Source: an uncultured Alphaproteobacteria bacterium | GTDB lineage: Bacteria; Pseudomonadota; Alphaproteobacteria; Thalassobaculales; Thalassobaculaceae | DNA: 64,000 nucleotides | NCBI GenBank assembly: GCA_902589475.1 | Contig: CACITD010000005.1 | Location: forward strand, 18,546-82,545 | Reading direction: 5' to 3' | In this document: positions 20,523 through 30,242 of the stretch, in pieces | Layout of the letters: every line of letters begins with the position of its first letter | How positions within the stretch are numbered: the first letter of the stretch is position 1 | Position numbers and translations under genes: made by a program | Notes under the pieces: model-generated | The model's database searches: none | What the model was told of the DNA's origin: nothing | Seen by the model: only the letters and a program-made list of their open reading frames with translations

Positions 20523-21110
20523 ATGGACAACGATAGAGGCCTTGATCGAAAATATGCTGTTCCCGAGTTAATCGGCAATCCAGACGACCTGCTAATCGTC
20601 TGCGGACTAGCCGGCGCCTCGAAAGACATTGCACATTTAACTAATGATGGAGATAACATCTTCACGATGGCTGGCGCTATGGGGGGGGCAACGGCTATGG
20701 GTTTGGGGTTAGCTCTTTCTCGACCAGATAAACAAGTGCTGGTTGTCACAGGAGACGGGGAATTACTAATGAATATCGGAACCCTTGCAACAGTTGGAAT
20801 TTTAAAGCCGTCCAATCTCTCCATTTTATGCGTGGATAATGGTCACTACGGTGAGACAGGATATCAGGAAAGTCATACGCAAAGAGGTGTAAATTTGGAA
20901 CTTATAGCCCAAGGTTCTGCCATCCCGGTCACGAGGACTGTTTCAATTGAAGAACATATAGACGAAGCTAAAACATTAATTAGAGATTCAAATGGACCAA
21001 GTTTTATCCTTTTAAGGGTGAGCACCGAACCCCCACCTGTAATAAAAAGATCTATGGATGCCAGTGAGAGAAAAACTGCGTTCAGGCGTGCTTTATTAGG
21101 CGAGCCGTGA
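20523..21110 (+). CDS. ThDP-dependent decarboxylase beta subunit (ComE-like)
   Basis: FTMAGAMGGATAMGLGLALSRPDKQVLVVTGDGELLMNIGTLATVG...NGHYGETGYQESH: GDG...N ThDP motif. Confidence 0.82.
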   Translation: MDNDRGLDRKYAVPELIGNPDDLLIVCGLAGASKDIAHLTNDGDNIFTMAGAMGGATAMGLGLALSRPDKQVLVVTGDGELLMNIGTLATVGILKPSNLSILCVDNGHYGETGYQESHTQRGVNLELIAQGSAIPVTRTVSIEEHIDEAKTLIRDSNGPSFILLRVSTEPPPVIKRSMDASERKTAFRRALLGEP

Positions 21111-21220
21111 GTTTTACATAAGAAGTAGTCACTTCGCAAATACAATGATTATCCAACTATTTTGGCAAGCTGTATTCCGCACCACTCTGAGTGAATTAAA
21201 TCGATCCACTCAAAAGTTAT

Positions 21221-22210
21221 TCAGATAGAAACAGCCGCTCCATTTGAAGCAGACTTGTACGCAGCATCGATTATTTCCATCGTTGCTTTCATCGCGTTAA
21301 GATCTGATGCGAAAGCTCCGCTGTTTCTAACCGCTTGACAAAATTCTTGCACATAGATGCCATACAGCGGATCTGAGTCGAGATTCATTTTTATAAATTC
21401 TGGCGGCTTCCCAGATCGTATAATAGTAACCCCATCTTGACTTGATTGCACGTAGTGATCTTTTGCTGAAAGGCTGAAAGAGTATTCCCTTTTGATAGAA
21501 CTATTTGGAAAATTATATCCCGTCTGCACCGTTGCTTGCCCCCCTGATTTTGATGCCATTATAAGCGTCGCCGTATCTTCAACAGCTGTTTCATGTAGTC
21601 CATTATCAATCCTAGAAAAAACAGTGTCTGGTTCAAAAGGCATGAAAGTTAAAGCTAGATCAATGAAATGTGGGGCTAAGTTGATCAAACATCCGCCACC
21701 AGCGCTTTCAGGTTTCAACATCCAGTGACTATGCATTTTATTATACCTATCTGGGGGCCCTGCATTAAAACGCCAAGACGAGCTTTGAAAAATAGCGCCT
21801 TCCTCTTCAGTTAAATACTTTAGTAGAGAAAATAAGGGGCCAAAACGCTGCACCAAAGGGACCCCGACAAGAAGTCCACTGTTTGCTGCAATTTTGGATA
21901 AAGCATCTACCTGTTTCGAGTTAATTCCGGCTGGTTTTTCTAAAGAAAATGGACGGCCATTAGCGAGAAGGGACGTCGCTAAAGTATACATTTGGGCATG
22001 TTCGCCAAATGCAAATGCAATATCGTAGCTGCAACTCCCCAGTGTTTCCTTCCAATCATTATAACCTTCACACCTAAACAGCTTAGAATATTTCGCTCGG
22101 ATTTCTTCGCTTTTGTCCGAGAAACCAACGACTTCGATCCCTCCATCAAGCAGATCTTTGATATAAAGGGGGAAGTGCCAGTGAGACACTTCAAGCAAAA
22201 CAGCTTTCAT
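21221..22210 (-). CDS. Gfo/Idh/MocA family oxidoreductase
   Basis: GRPFSLEKPAGINSKQVDAL (EKP motif), GGGCLINLAPHFIDLAL. Confidence 0.88.
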   Translation of the reverse strand: MKAVLLEVSHWHFPLYIKDLLDGGIEVVGFSDKSEEIRAKYSKLFRCEGYNDWKETLGSCSYDIAFAFGEHAQMYTLATSLLANGRPFSLEKPAGINSKQVDALSKIAANSGLLVGVPLVQRFGPLFSLLKYLTEEEGAIFQSSSWRFNAGPPDRYNKMHSHWMLKPESAGGGCLINLAPHFIDLALTFMPFEPDTVFSRIDNGLHETAVEDTATLIMASKSGGQATVQTGYNFPNSSIKREYSFSLSAKDHYVQSSQDGVTIIRSGKPPEFIKMNLDSDPLYGIYVQEFCQAVRNSGAFASDLNAMKATMEIIDAAYKSASNGAAVSI

Positions 22211-22282
22211 GCAAAAGTTTCCAATCTAAACTATTTTGAAAATACTTTATAACTGTAAGCTTCAGTAGAGAAGGATTAGATT

Positions 22283-22975
22283 ATGCCTCTACTTGGGAAA
22301 GGCGTGGCAGCTATATGGCACAATGTCGCGCCAGATATACAACCTGATTACAATCATTGGCATTGCTCCGAGCATATGCTGGAACGCGTTGGCATCGAAG
22401 GTTTTCTGAGGGGAAGGCGGTACGACGCCATCAACGGTAAGCCGAAGTTTTTTCATTTCTACGAGACAACTACACCTGCAGTATTAACTTCACCAGCTTA
22501 CATGCAGCGATTAAATAACCCAACTCCATGGACGCAGAGGATAGGACCACACATTAAGAATAATAATCGAACACTGAGTCAGGTGGTCCATTCTGTAGGC
22601 TGCGGGGTTGGCGCTGCTATATTAACTATCCGTATGGTTGCAAATCATGATCGGGAAATAGATTTTTTTCGATGGGTGTCGCAGGAACTTTTTCCTCTTA
22701 TCAATAAAGAACCCGGTGTAGTTGCAGCCCACTTATTAAAAGGCGACAAACAGGCTAGCGAGACCGAAACAGAAGAAAAAGCCATGCGCGAGAAGCCCGA
22801 TGAAGTAGCCGACTGGATTATTTTTATAGAAGCAATAGACAACAAAACGTTATTGAAAATATGGGACAACAAATACGTATCAGAAAAAGCTTTAATCGAA
22901 AATGGTGCGCATAGTGCAAGTATAGGCACCTATAAACTGCATTTGAGTTTATCGTCGGAAGATTTGATCGAGTAA
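22283..22975 (+). CDS. hypothetical protein, probable tandem dimeric alpha/beta-barrel (EthD-like)
   Basis: ORF with RBS (AGAAGGA); WHNVAPDIQPDYNHWHCSEHMLERVGIEGFLRGRRYDAI resembles ferredoxin-like dimeric barrel proteins. Confidence 0.6.
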   Translation: MPLLGKGVAAIWHNVAPDIQPDYNHWHCSEHMLERVGIEGFLRGRRYDAINGKPKFFHFYETTTPAVLTSPAYMQRLNNPTPWTQRIGPHIKNNNRTLSQVVHSVGCGVGAAILTIRMVANHDREIDFFRWVSQELFPLINKEPGVVAAHLLKGDKQASETETEEKAMREKPDEVADWIIFIEAIDNKTLLKIWDNKYVSEKALIENGAHSASIGTYKLHLSLSSEDLIE

Positions 22976-22999
22976 TAGGCTAGCTTGTGAACCACGACC

Positions 23000-24112
23000 C
23001 TAATTCTTCTTTGAATTATTCTTTTGCTCTTCTTCCCAAGCTTTCTCGGCAGCCTCTTTGTCCCGATGCACTTGTAGATAACTTGCAGCCAATCTATCAC
23101 CATTCCATCGGGCTTTGGTCCACCAATGAACTGCTTTTTCTAAATCCTGTTCGACACCGAATCCTCCAGAATACATGAAACCGAGCATGCCCTGGGAAAA
23201 CCCATCACCCTTTTCAGCTCCTTTTTGAAACCATTGAACAGCAGATTCCATATCGTTCTGATTTTGAAAAATCTGCCCCATCGTCCCGTAGGCTCGGATC
23301 ACACCTGCGTCTATAGCCAACTGTGCAAAAGTTATTGCCTTCTTCTGATCTCGTGGAACAACATTGCCTTGATTAAACAGAAGACTTAGGTATATGGCTG
23401 CTTGACTATCTTTTTCCTCGAGCGCTGCCCGCTCTAATAAAGTGATACCCTTTTTTGAATTATCACTTCCAATCTCGGCCTTTTGAAGATCTAAAACTTT
23501 CATTGCATAGCTAATCATCGCCGCGCTATTGCCTTCATTTATCAAACCCTGCAAAACTTTCTTTGTCCGCTTAGGGTTCTCTGGCCCAACCCCACCTGGT
23601 AAAAATTCGAGAGCAGCTCTAATCTTCGCGGCAGCGTGATCGGTTTTCAGTGTTTTAATTAACAACAACCAGGCACCCTCAGCATCCTTCTCAAGATACT
23701 CACCTCGTCCCATGTATTTTGCTACCATTACCATCGCAGGGGGGAACCCTAACTCAGCAGCCCGTTGTATAAGAGCGACCCCGTCTTCTTTTCTGCCTGC
23801 GGCAAAGTGAGCGTATGCTGCATTCAATGCGGAGGCTCCATCATCGGGTAGAGCTTTGTAAGCAGCAACGCACGCGTTCTTTGCAACATCAACCGCTTTT
23901 TTGACTCTAACTTTCTCTTCCTCTGGAGCTTTGGCGTCGGTCGCACGAACCCAAAGGCGAGCTTTTTCTAACGTTTTCTTGCATTTATTTTGCAAGTCAT
24001 CGTCTGCAGATAATTTCTCCCCAAAAAATAATACCCCGACGAGAGAGAGTACTAGACCGAGAGCAATGAAATTCCAACTTTTGCTATTCTTTGTAGAGAG
24101 TCCCAGTGTCAT
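23000..24112 (-). CDS. Sel1-like repeat (TPR superfamily) protein with N-terminal TM
   Basis: Repeats such as AVQWFQKGAEKGDGFSQGMLGFMYSGGFGVEQDLEKAVHWWTKA. Confidence 0.85.
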   Translation of the reverse strand: MTLGLSTKNSKSWNFIALGLVLSLVGVLFFGEKLSADDDLQNKCKKTLEKARLWVRATDAKAPEEEKVRVKKAVDVAKNACVAAYKALPDDGASALNAAYAHFAAGRKEDGVALIQRAAELGFPPAMVMVAKYMGRGEYLEKDAEGAWLLLIKTLKTDHAAAKIRAALEFLPGGVGPENPKRTKKVLQGLINEGNSAAMISYAMKVLDLQKAEIGSDNSKKGITLLERAALEEKDSQAAIYLSLLFNQGNVVPRDQKKAITFAQLAIDAGVIRAYGTMGQIFQNQNDMESAVQWFQKGAEKGDGFSQGMLGFMYSGGFGVEQDLEKAVHWWTKARWNGDRLAASYLQVHRDKEAAEKAWEEEQKNNSKKN

Positions 24113-24274
24113 TTTATCTCCAATAAGGCCTTTATCTTTGTAAATATTTGCAAGTCAACCAAATGAACTAGGTGCATAGGTGCACAAAAAAAATCTTTCT
24201 TGGCTCGCTAAATCTTTATTTAACAAAGTTTATAGAATAATCTAGCCCGATCCAACAACGGGAGCTATCTGTAA

Positions 24275-25423
24275 ATGTCACAAAAACGCGTTCCGGCAAT
24301 ATTTATGCGAGGAGGATCATCGAAAGGTGTATTTTTTCATTCTTCGGATTTACCGGAAAATAGAAATAGTTGGGATGAACTTTTTTTATCGGTTCTGGGA
24401 AGCCCAGACCCGTACGGCAGACAACTTAATGGAATGGGAGGCGGTATTTCCTCTCTATCGAAAGCTGTCGTGATTAGTCCACCTACGCGCCTAGACGCAG
24501 ATGTGGATTATACTTTTGCACAGATCTCCGTAAAAGATTCAGTTGTAGATTATTCCTCAAATTGCGGGAACCTATCCTCAGCTGTTGGCCCGTTCGCGAT
24601 AGACACTGGTCTGGTTGATGCTTCAGGCATCAAAAAAGAGGTAAGAATTCACAACACAAACTCTGGAAAATTGATTGTTTCCAAGGTTCCTCTAAGAGAT
24701 GGACTTTCTGAAGTTTTAGGAGATTTTAGTATTCCAGGTGTTTCCGGCACTGGCGCAAAAGTTCAACTGGATTTCCTTGACCCCGGAGGCACTCGCACTG
24801 GAAGCCTATTACCAACAGGTAACACTGTAGACATTATTACACTTGCAAATGCTGGTGATTTTGAGGTTTCGCTCGTTGATGCGAGCGTTCCCTGCGCATT
24901 CATTGAGGCTAAAGCACTTGGTGTTACAGGCTCAGAAAGTATAGAAGAGCTAGAGTCTAATAATAGCCTTATGAAACTGGTTGAAGAGATTCGCCTCGCG
25001 GCAGGAGTGAAGATGGGCCTTGGAGAAACAATTGATCAAATTCCACCAACGGCCCCTAAACTTGGAATTGTGGCTGAACCGCTGGCTTATAAAACTTTAG
25101 CAGGTGAAATGGTTGATGCATCAAGTGCGAGCTTAACAACCCGTATTTGGTCAATGGGGCAGGTTCACCGTGTGTTACCCCTAACAGGAGCCATGTGCCT
25201 AGCAGTAGCATGCAAAATACCAGGTACTTTATGTGAGAGAAATACCAAAGGGGAAGGGGTAGACATAAAACTAGCTAACCCATCCGGAGTTCTACCCTTA
25301 AACGCTGCTGTCGAGGTCCAAGGCAATAAAATAAGTGCACGACACGTTACAGCATATCGAACAGCGCGAACTCTTATGGAGGGAAATGTCTTGATACCAG
25401 ATCACACCCATCAAATTTATTAG
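24275..25423 (+). CDS. PrpF-family isomerase (4-oxalomesaconate tautomerase-like)
   Basis: VPAIFMRGGSSKGVFFHSSDLP, GMGGGISSLSKAVVI, SSNCGNLSSAVGPFAID. Confidence 0.88.
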   Translation: MSQKRVPAIFMRGGSSKGVFFHSSDLPENRNSWDELFLSVLGSPDPYGRQLNGMGGGISSLSKAVVISPPTRLDADVDYTFAQISVKDSVVDYSSNCGNLSSAVGPFAIDTGLVDASGIKKEVRIHNTNSGKLIVSKVPLRDGLSEVLGDFSIPGVSGTGAKVQLDFLDPGGTRTGSLLPTGNTVDIITLANAGDFEVSLVDASVPCAFIEAKALGVTGSESIEELESNNSLMKLVEEIRLAAGVKMGLGETIDQIPPTAPKLGIVAEPLAYKTLAGEMVDASSASLTTRIWSMGQVHRVLPLTGAMCLAVACKIPGTLCERNTKGEGVDIKLANPSGVLPLNAAVEVQGNKISARHVTAYRTARTLMEGNVLIPDHTHQIY

Positions 25424-25451
25424 AAAAGCTAGAGTTGCACAAAAATTCAAA

Positions 25452-26072
25452 ATGATTTCATTAGAACAAATACTAAAAAAATGCCGCATTATACCGGTTT
25501 TAACAATTAGAAATATTGACGACGCAGTACCCCTCGCAGAAGCGATATTTGAGGGAGGTCTATCTGCAATCGAAATCACACTTCGCACACCTGAGGGATT
25601 TTCTGCTCTTGAAGCGGTGACAAAACATTTTCCCAAATTCTCTATTGGCGTAGGTACAGTCATACATAATACGGACATCAGACGCGCCAAAGAATCTGGA
25701 GCATCCTTTGCGGTGTCCCCTGGCATAAACATAGATCTCATTGAGCAGGCTTCAGCAGAAAAATTACCTTATTTACCTGGCATTCAAACAAGCTCGGAAG
25801 CGTTGTTAGGATTGAGACTAGGAATTAAATTTTTGAAATTCTTCCCTGCAAAAATTGCAGGAGGTACAGAGAGTTTAAAGCAGATCGCCCCAGTTTACCC
25901 AGAATTGATGTTCTGTCCCACCGGCGGTATAAGCTTTGATGAGGCATCTGAATACCTTGCCCAAAAAAATGTGATCAGCGTTGGTGGTAGCTTTGCCTCT
26001 CCACAAAATTTAATTGAAAAAAGAGATTGGAATGCGATCAAGACGCTAGCACAACGCGCCGCAAGATTGTAA
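25452..26072 (+). CDS. eda: bifunctional 4-hydroxy-2-oxoglutarate aldolase/KDPG aldolase
   Basis: RIIPVLTIRNIDDAVPLAEAIFEGGLSAIEITLRTP, GVGTVIH, FLKFFPAKIAGG, FCPTGGISFDEASEYL. Confidence 0.9.
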   Translation: MISLEQILKKCRIIPVLTIRNIDDAVPLAEAIFEGGLSAIEITLRTPEGFSALEAVTKHFPKFSIGVGTVIHNTDIRRAKESGASFAVSPGINIDLIEQASAEKLPYLPGIQTSSEALLGLRLGIKFLKFFPAKIAGGTESLKQIAPVYPELMFCPTGGISFDEASEYLAQKNVISVGGSFASPQNLIEKRDWNAIKTLAQRAARL

Positions 26073-26099
26073 GTGGTTTTGTAGTAGGAGAAAAAAAGA

Positions 26100-27104
26100 G
26101 TGGTTCAACTTTCCGTATTAGACCAATCTATAGCGGTAGCAGACCGCCCACAAGCGGAAGCGATAAGGGAGAGCGTATCTCTAGCGGAATATTGCGAAAA
26201 ACTTGGTTATCATAGATATTGGGTTTCCGAACATCACAATCATCCAGCTATCGTAGGTACAGCTCCAGAAATTCTCATCGCAGCTATAGCGTCAAAAACA
26301 AATAGGATACGCGTTGGCAGTGCAGGAGTGATGTTGCCTCATTACTCCCCCTTTAAGGTCGCCGAGCAGTTTCGGGTCTTAGATGCTTTAGCTCCAGGCA
26401 GAATAGACTTAGGTCTCGGTAGAGCGCCAGGCTCAGATGGTCTAACAGCTTTCGCTCTTAACCCTAACGCGGCAGAACGGCCCCATCAATTCCCAAACGA
26501 TGTGATGGACCTCGATGCCTGGCTTCATGGAGAAGAGCTGCAAGAGGGACACACATTTTCAAAACTTAAAGCGCAACCCTCAGGCGACACGGCACCTGAA
26601 ATTTGGATTTTAGGCAGCAGTGCATTTGGGGCACAGGTAGCAGCACATTTTGGTCTCCCTTACGCTTTCGCTTGGTTTTTTACCAACGGACACGGAGGCC
26701 AACAAGCACTAGAAATTTACCGACAACACTATAAACCTAGCGCGCGGCATCCAAAGTCAAATCCCGCCATTTGTGTCTGGGCCTTAGCAGCAGAAACGCA
26801 TGAAGAGGCACAATATCATTTCAGCTCGCGGGCGAGGTGGCAACTTTTCCGAGATCGCGGTCAGCACTTAATATTTGAGGACCCGGAAACTGCCTTGGCA
26901 GCACAATATGACGAGTACGAAAAATCAAAGATAGAGGAGCTTCGAAAAACAACCTTCGTAGGCACTGGAGAGGAAGTCGCGACCCGAGTCACGGCTTTGG
27001 CCAAAGAACTGAACGTTGAGGAAGTCGCTATTGTGACCTGGGCATACGATGCTACAGCCCGAAAAAATAGTTACTGTCAGATTGCATCAGCTTTTGGATT
27101 ATAA
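26100..27104 (+). CDS. LLM class flavin-dependent oxidoreductase (luciferase-like)
   Basis: SVLDQSIAVADRPQAEAIRESVSLAEYCEKLGYHRYWVSEHHNHPAIVGTAPEILIAAIA...DLGLGRAPGSDG. Confidence 0.9.
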   Translation: MVQLSVLDQSIAVADRPQAEAIRESVSLAEYCEKLGYHRYWVSEHHNHPAIVGTAPEILIAAIASKTNRIRVGSAGVMLPHYSPFKVAEQFRVLDALAPGRIDLGLGRAPGSDGLTAFALNPNAAERPHQFPNDVMDLDAWLHGEELQEGHTFSKLKAQPSGDTAPEIWILGSSAFGAQVAAHFGLPYAFAWFFTNGHGGQQALEIYRQHYKPSARHPKSNPAICVWALAAETHEEAQYHFSSRARWQLFRDRGQHLIFEDPETALAAQYDEYEKSKIEELRKTTFVGTGEEVATRVTALAKELNVEEVAIVTWAYDATARKNSYCQIASAFGL

Positions 27105-27200
27105 TCTATATAATCGCCCTGGTGTTCTTTTATTTTAAGTTCTTGACTGATCCCAAAAACAACAAGATGATTAAAGGGTACTTTCATCAGGGGGGCTCTA

Positions 27201-27983
27201 ATGAACTATTTATCTACTAAACCTCAAGCACATGGTCACACTGAGGAACAATGGCAAGCAAGAGTCGACCTTGCTGCAGCGCATCGGTGTGCTGTAATGC
27301 ATAACCTCCACGAAGGTATTTTTAACCACCTAACTTTTCGCGTACCGGGCCACAAAGATAGATACTATCAAATTCCATTCGGTCTCCATTGGTCAGAGGT
27401 AAACGCAAGTTGCTTTATGGAAGTTGACTATGATGGCGTAGTTCAAGTTGGAGAAGGAATAGTCGAGCGGTCTGCTTATTGCATCCATGCCCCGATGCAT
27501 AAAAAAATGAAAAATGCTAATGCTGTTTTCCACACGCATATGCCCTTCGCTAGTGCATTGACACGTTTGGAAGATCAACACATACAACCGATTGGCCAGA
27601 CTGAACTAGGCACCCAAATGCGAACAGGATATGATGAAACTTACGATGGTCCTGGTCTAGACCCAGCGGAAGGCGAGAGATTAGCCAAAATTTGCGGAAA
27701 TAATACAGTATTATTGATGGCTAACCATGGCGCACTAACTCTAGGTGATACCGTAGCAGAAGCCTATGATCGCCTTTATTACCTTGAAAGAGTGGCGCAA
27801 GTTCAACTTTATGCAATGTGGACGGGCAGGCCCCTTCGTAAACTTCCAGAGCCAATCATAGAAAAAACCTATAAAACATACGGCAACAATAAGATGCTTT
27901 ATGGTGGCAAAAAAAACGCGGAGTGGCATTTCGATGCTCTAAAGAGAATTCTTGATCGAAAAGAGCCTGATTATGCCCATTAA
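27201..27983 (+). CDS. class II aldolase/adducin family protein
   Basis: FNHLTFRVP, FHTHMPFASALTRL, LLMANHGALTLGDTVAEAYDRLYYLERVAQ. Confidence 0.92.
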   Translation: MNYLSTKPQAHGHTEEQWQARVDLAAAHRCAVMHNLHEGIFNHLTFRVPGHKDRYYQIPFGLHWSEVNASCFMEVDYDGVVQVGEGIVERSAYCIHAPMHKKMKNANAVFHTHMPFASALTRLEDQHIQPIGQTELGTQMRTGYDETYDGPGLDPAEGERLAKICGNNTVLLMANHGALTLGDTVAEAYDRLYYLERVAQVQLYAMWTGRPLRKLPEPIIEKTYKTYGNNKMLYGGKKNAEWHFDALKRILDRKEPDYAH

Positions 27984-28016
27984 AGGGCGTCATTAAAGCT
28001 GTGCACTATATAAATA

Positions 28017-29219
28017 TTAGTTGACTTGATTAGCAGAGCCAGTTTCAACCATTTCTTTTATTTCCGCCTCTGAGTAGCCTAGCTCGCCGAGTATTGAAAG
28101 TGTATTTTCACCAAGGCGTGGTGCATGACTTTGAGATATACGCCCACCACCACTAAAAGTATTTGCTGGTCTAGTTCGCTTTATCTTTCCTTCACTGGGA
28201 TGTTCTTCACTACCAAAAAAATTTACTTCATTTAGATGCGGATCGTCGAGAACATCTTCAATGGTATTATATCGCTGAGCCGGAACATCCTTTTCTTCAA
28301 AAATTTTAAGCCACTCTTCGGTTGTTTTTTTTAAAAGACCTTCTTTCCTTAAGATAAAATAGGCTTCTGCGTTTGACGTTCGATTTGCTGCGCTATTAAA
28401 ACGAGAGTCTGTCTTCAGTTCTGGACGTCCTATGGCATCAAAAAATGCAAAGGCCTGATCATTGGTATTGGGACCAACCGTTATAAAACCATCTTTGGTA
28501 GCCAAGGGCCGGTAATATGGGCTCAAAAGGCGCCCATCTCCCGTTGGTCCAACGGGTGGATCAAACGTACAAGCTCCCATGTGTTCAGACGTTACGAACG
28601 ATGCCATATTTTCAAACATTGGCACTTCTATCGCTTCGCCGACTCCAGTCTTCTCTCGCCGATAAAGGGCGAACCCGATTACTTGAGCTGCAATTAAACC
28701 AGTTGTATGGTCGGTCATTACCATCGGAACAAAGCGTGGCTCGCCCGTTGCACGATGTAATGTAGCAGCTACGCCAGAAACACTCTGGATAATTGGGTCA
28801 TATGCTGGCCGATTGTAATAGCGGCCTCCTTTACCAAACCCAACGATAGAACAATAAATGAGCTTAGGGTTATCTTTTGCTAAGTCCTCGTATGCCAGTC
28901 CTGCTCGCGCTAGTCCCTGAGGGCGAACATTTGAAACAAAAACATCCGCCGTGGAAATTAATTTCTTTAACACATCAAGGCCTGCTTTTTTCTTGATATC
29001 GAGGCAGATAGAGCGTTTATTCCTATTAAAATTCAGAAACTTACCAGACATGCCCGGATTTCTGCTACCTTTGGCCATTGTTCGCAAAAGGTCGCCGGAA
29101 GGGGCCTCAACTTTGATAACATCTGCGCCATAATCGGCTAAAGTTCGACTGCATATAGGTCCAACAACTACCGTCGTTTGATCGATTACTCTTATGCCTT
29201 CGAGGGGCCCCCCGCTCAT
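28017..29219 (-). CDS. CaiB/BaiF class III CoA-transferase
   Basis: GPLEGIRVIDQTTVVVGPICSRTLADYGADVIKVEAPSGD...NRNKRSICLDIKKKAG. Confidence 0.93.
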   Translation of the reverse strand: MSGGPLEGIRVIDQTTVVVGPICSRTLADYGADVIKVEAPSGDLLRTMAKGSRNPGMSGKFLNFNRNKRSICLDIKKKAGLDVLKKLISTADVFVSNVRPQGLARAGLAYEDLAKDNPKLIYCSIVGFGKGGRYYNRPAYDPIIQSVSGVAATLHRATGEPRFVPMVMTDHTTGLIAAQVIGFALYRREKTGVGEAIEVPMFENMASFVTSEHMGACTFDPPVGPTGDGRLLSPYYRPLATKDGFITVGPNTNDQAFAFFDAIGRPELKTDSRFNSAANRTSNAEAYFILRKEGLLKKTTEEWLKIFEEKDVPAQRYNTIEDVLDDPHLNEVNFFGSEEHPSEGKIKRTRPANTFSGGGRISQSHAPRLGENTLSILGELGYSEAEIKEMVETGSANQVN

Positions 29220-30091
29220 TTTTTAAAACCTAACTCCATAATCCCACATTGAGCACCGTCCTTATCAGACACCCAGCAATTCATGGTATTTTGATCAGTA
29301 ATGGCTCCACATATGTCAATTGTGTCTCCCACATGAACAGGCCGCGTAAGCCTAACATTAAAAGTGTCAAGTTTATCGGGAGCTCTTTTCAAAGCCGACC
29401 CAACCATTAGCGTCATCGTAAGGCCACCATTTTGAACCGTCGCCGGATATCCCTCGATATCTCTGGAGTAATCTGCATCGTAGTGAATTCTATGTGCATT
29501 CCAAGTAACGGCTGAATATCTAAAAACCAGTGCCTCAGTGAGGGTAATAGTGTCCGACCATTCAGCATTAGCCGGCGCGTCCACCGGCAGAGTAACTTTA
29601 CTTTTCTCACCAGGAGGTGGCATTTCCCGGTAAATTGCATCTGTCTCATCAGTCGCTATTACTTGTCCCTCGGCCTCAATCGTATCACGGAGGGTAAGAA
29701 TGGCGATTCTGCCCGTTCTAGCAATCTTAGGGGTAATAGCAATTACTTCAGTAGTGCGCGTTGCGGGCACTCCAGCCTTGAGCGTTCCCATAATTTTCAC
29801 TCGCCGTCCGGCGCCCATTCTTCGAGGCAATGGGATAGGCGGAAGTACAACTCCTGGATTTGGATGCCCATCAGGCCCTATATCTGATTGCCTAGTTACA
29901 TTTGGGAAAAACATACCAAACCAATGAGGCGGGAGTTGGGACCCAACTTTGTAAGCATTGAAGTCTTCATCCAACATACCAGCTATTCGCCTTACAACAG
30001 ACAACGCTATTTCATCTTCCACGACACTTTTACTGCCAACAAACGGTTTCAACGCCTCAACTGAATTTATAAACTCTTCATCGCTTTGCAT
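29216..30091 (-). CDS. FAS1/MaoC-type dehydratase (mesaconyl-C4-CoA hydratase/HTD2-like)
   Basis: QLPPHWFGMFFPNVTRQSDIGPDGHPNPGVVLPPIPLPRRMGAGRRV; 4-nt overlap with the downstream CoA-transferase. Confidence 0.85.
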   Translation of the reverse strand: MQSDEEFINSVEALKPFVGSKSVVEDEIALSVVRRIAGMLDEDFNAYKVGSQLPPHWFGMFFPNVTRQSDIGPDGHPNPGVVLPPIPLPRRMGAGRRVKIMGTLKAGVPATRTTEVIAITPKIARTGRIAILTLRDTIEAEGQVIATDETDAIYREMPPPGEKSKVTLPVDAPANAEWSDTITLTEALVFRYSAVTWNAHRIHYDADYSRDIEGYPATVQNGGLTMTLMVGSALKRAPDKLDTFNVRLTRPVHVGDTIDICGAITDQNTMNCWVSDKDGAQCGIMELGFKK

Positions 30092-30242
30092 TAAATTCTC
30101 CTATCTGATCCGGCCAGAAATTATTACATTGTTAGCTATTTTAGTATCGCGATACTGATGACTACAAAAAAAACGCGCCAACGAGAAACTAACGTCGACT
30201 TACGTTATACAATATTTTATTACAAGGAATAGGAAAAATACC

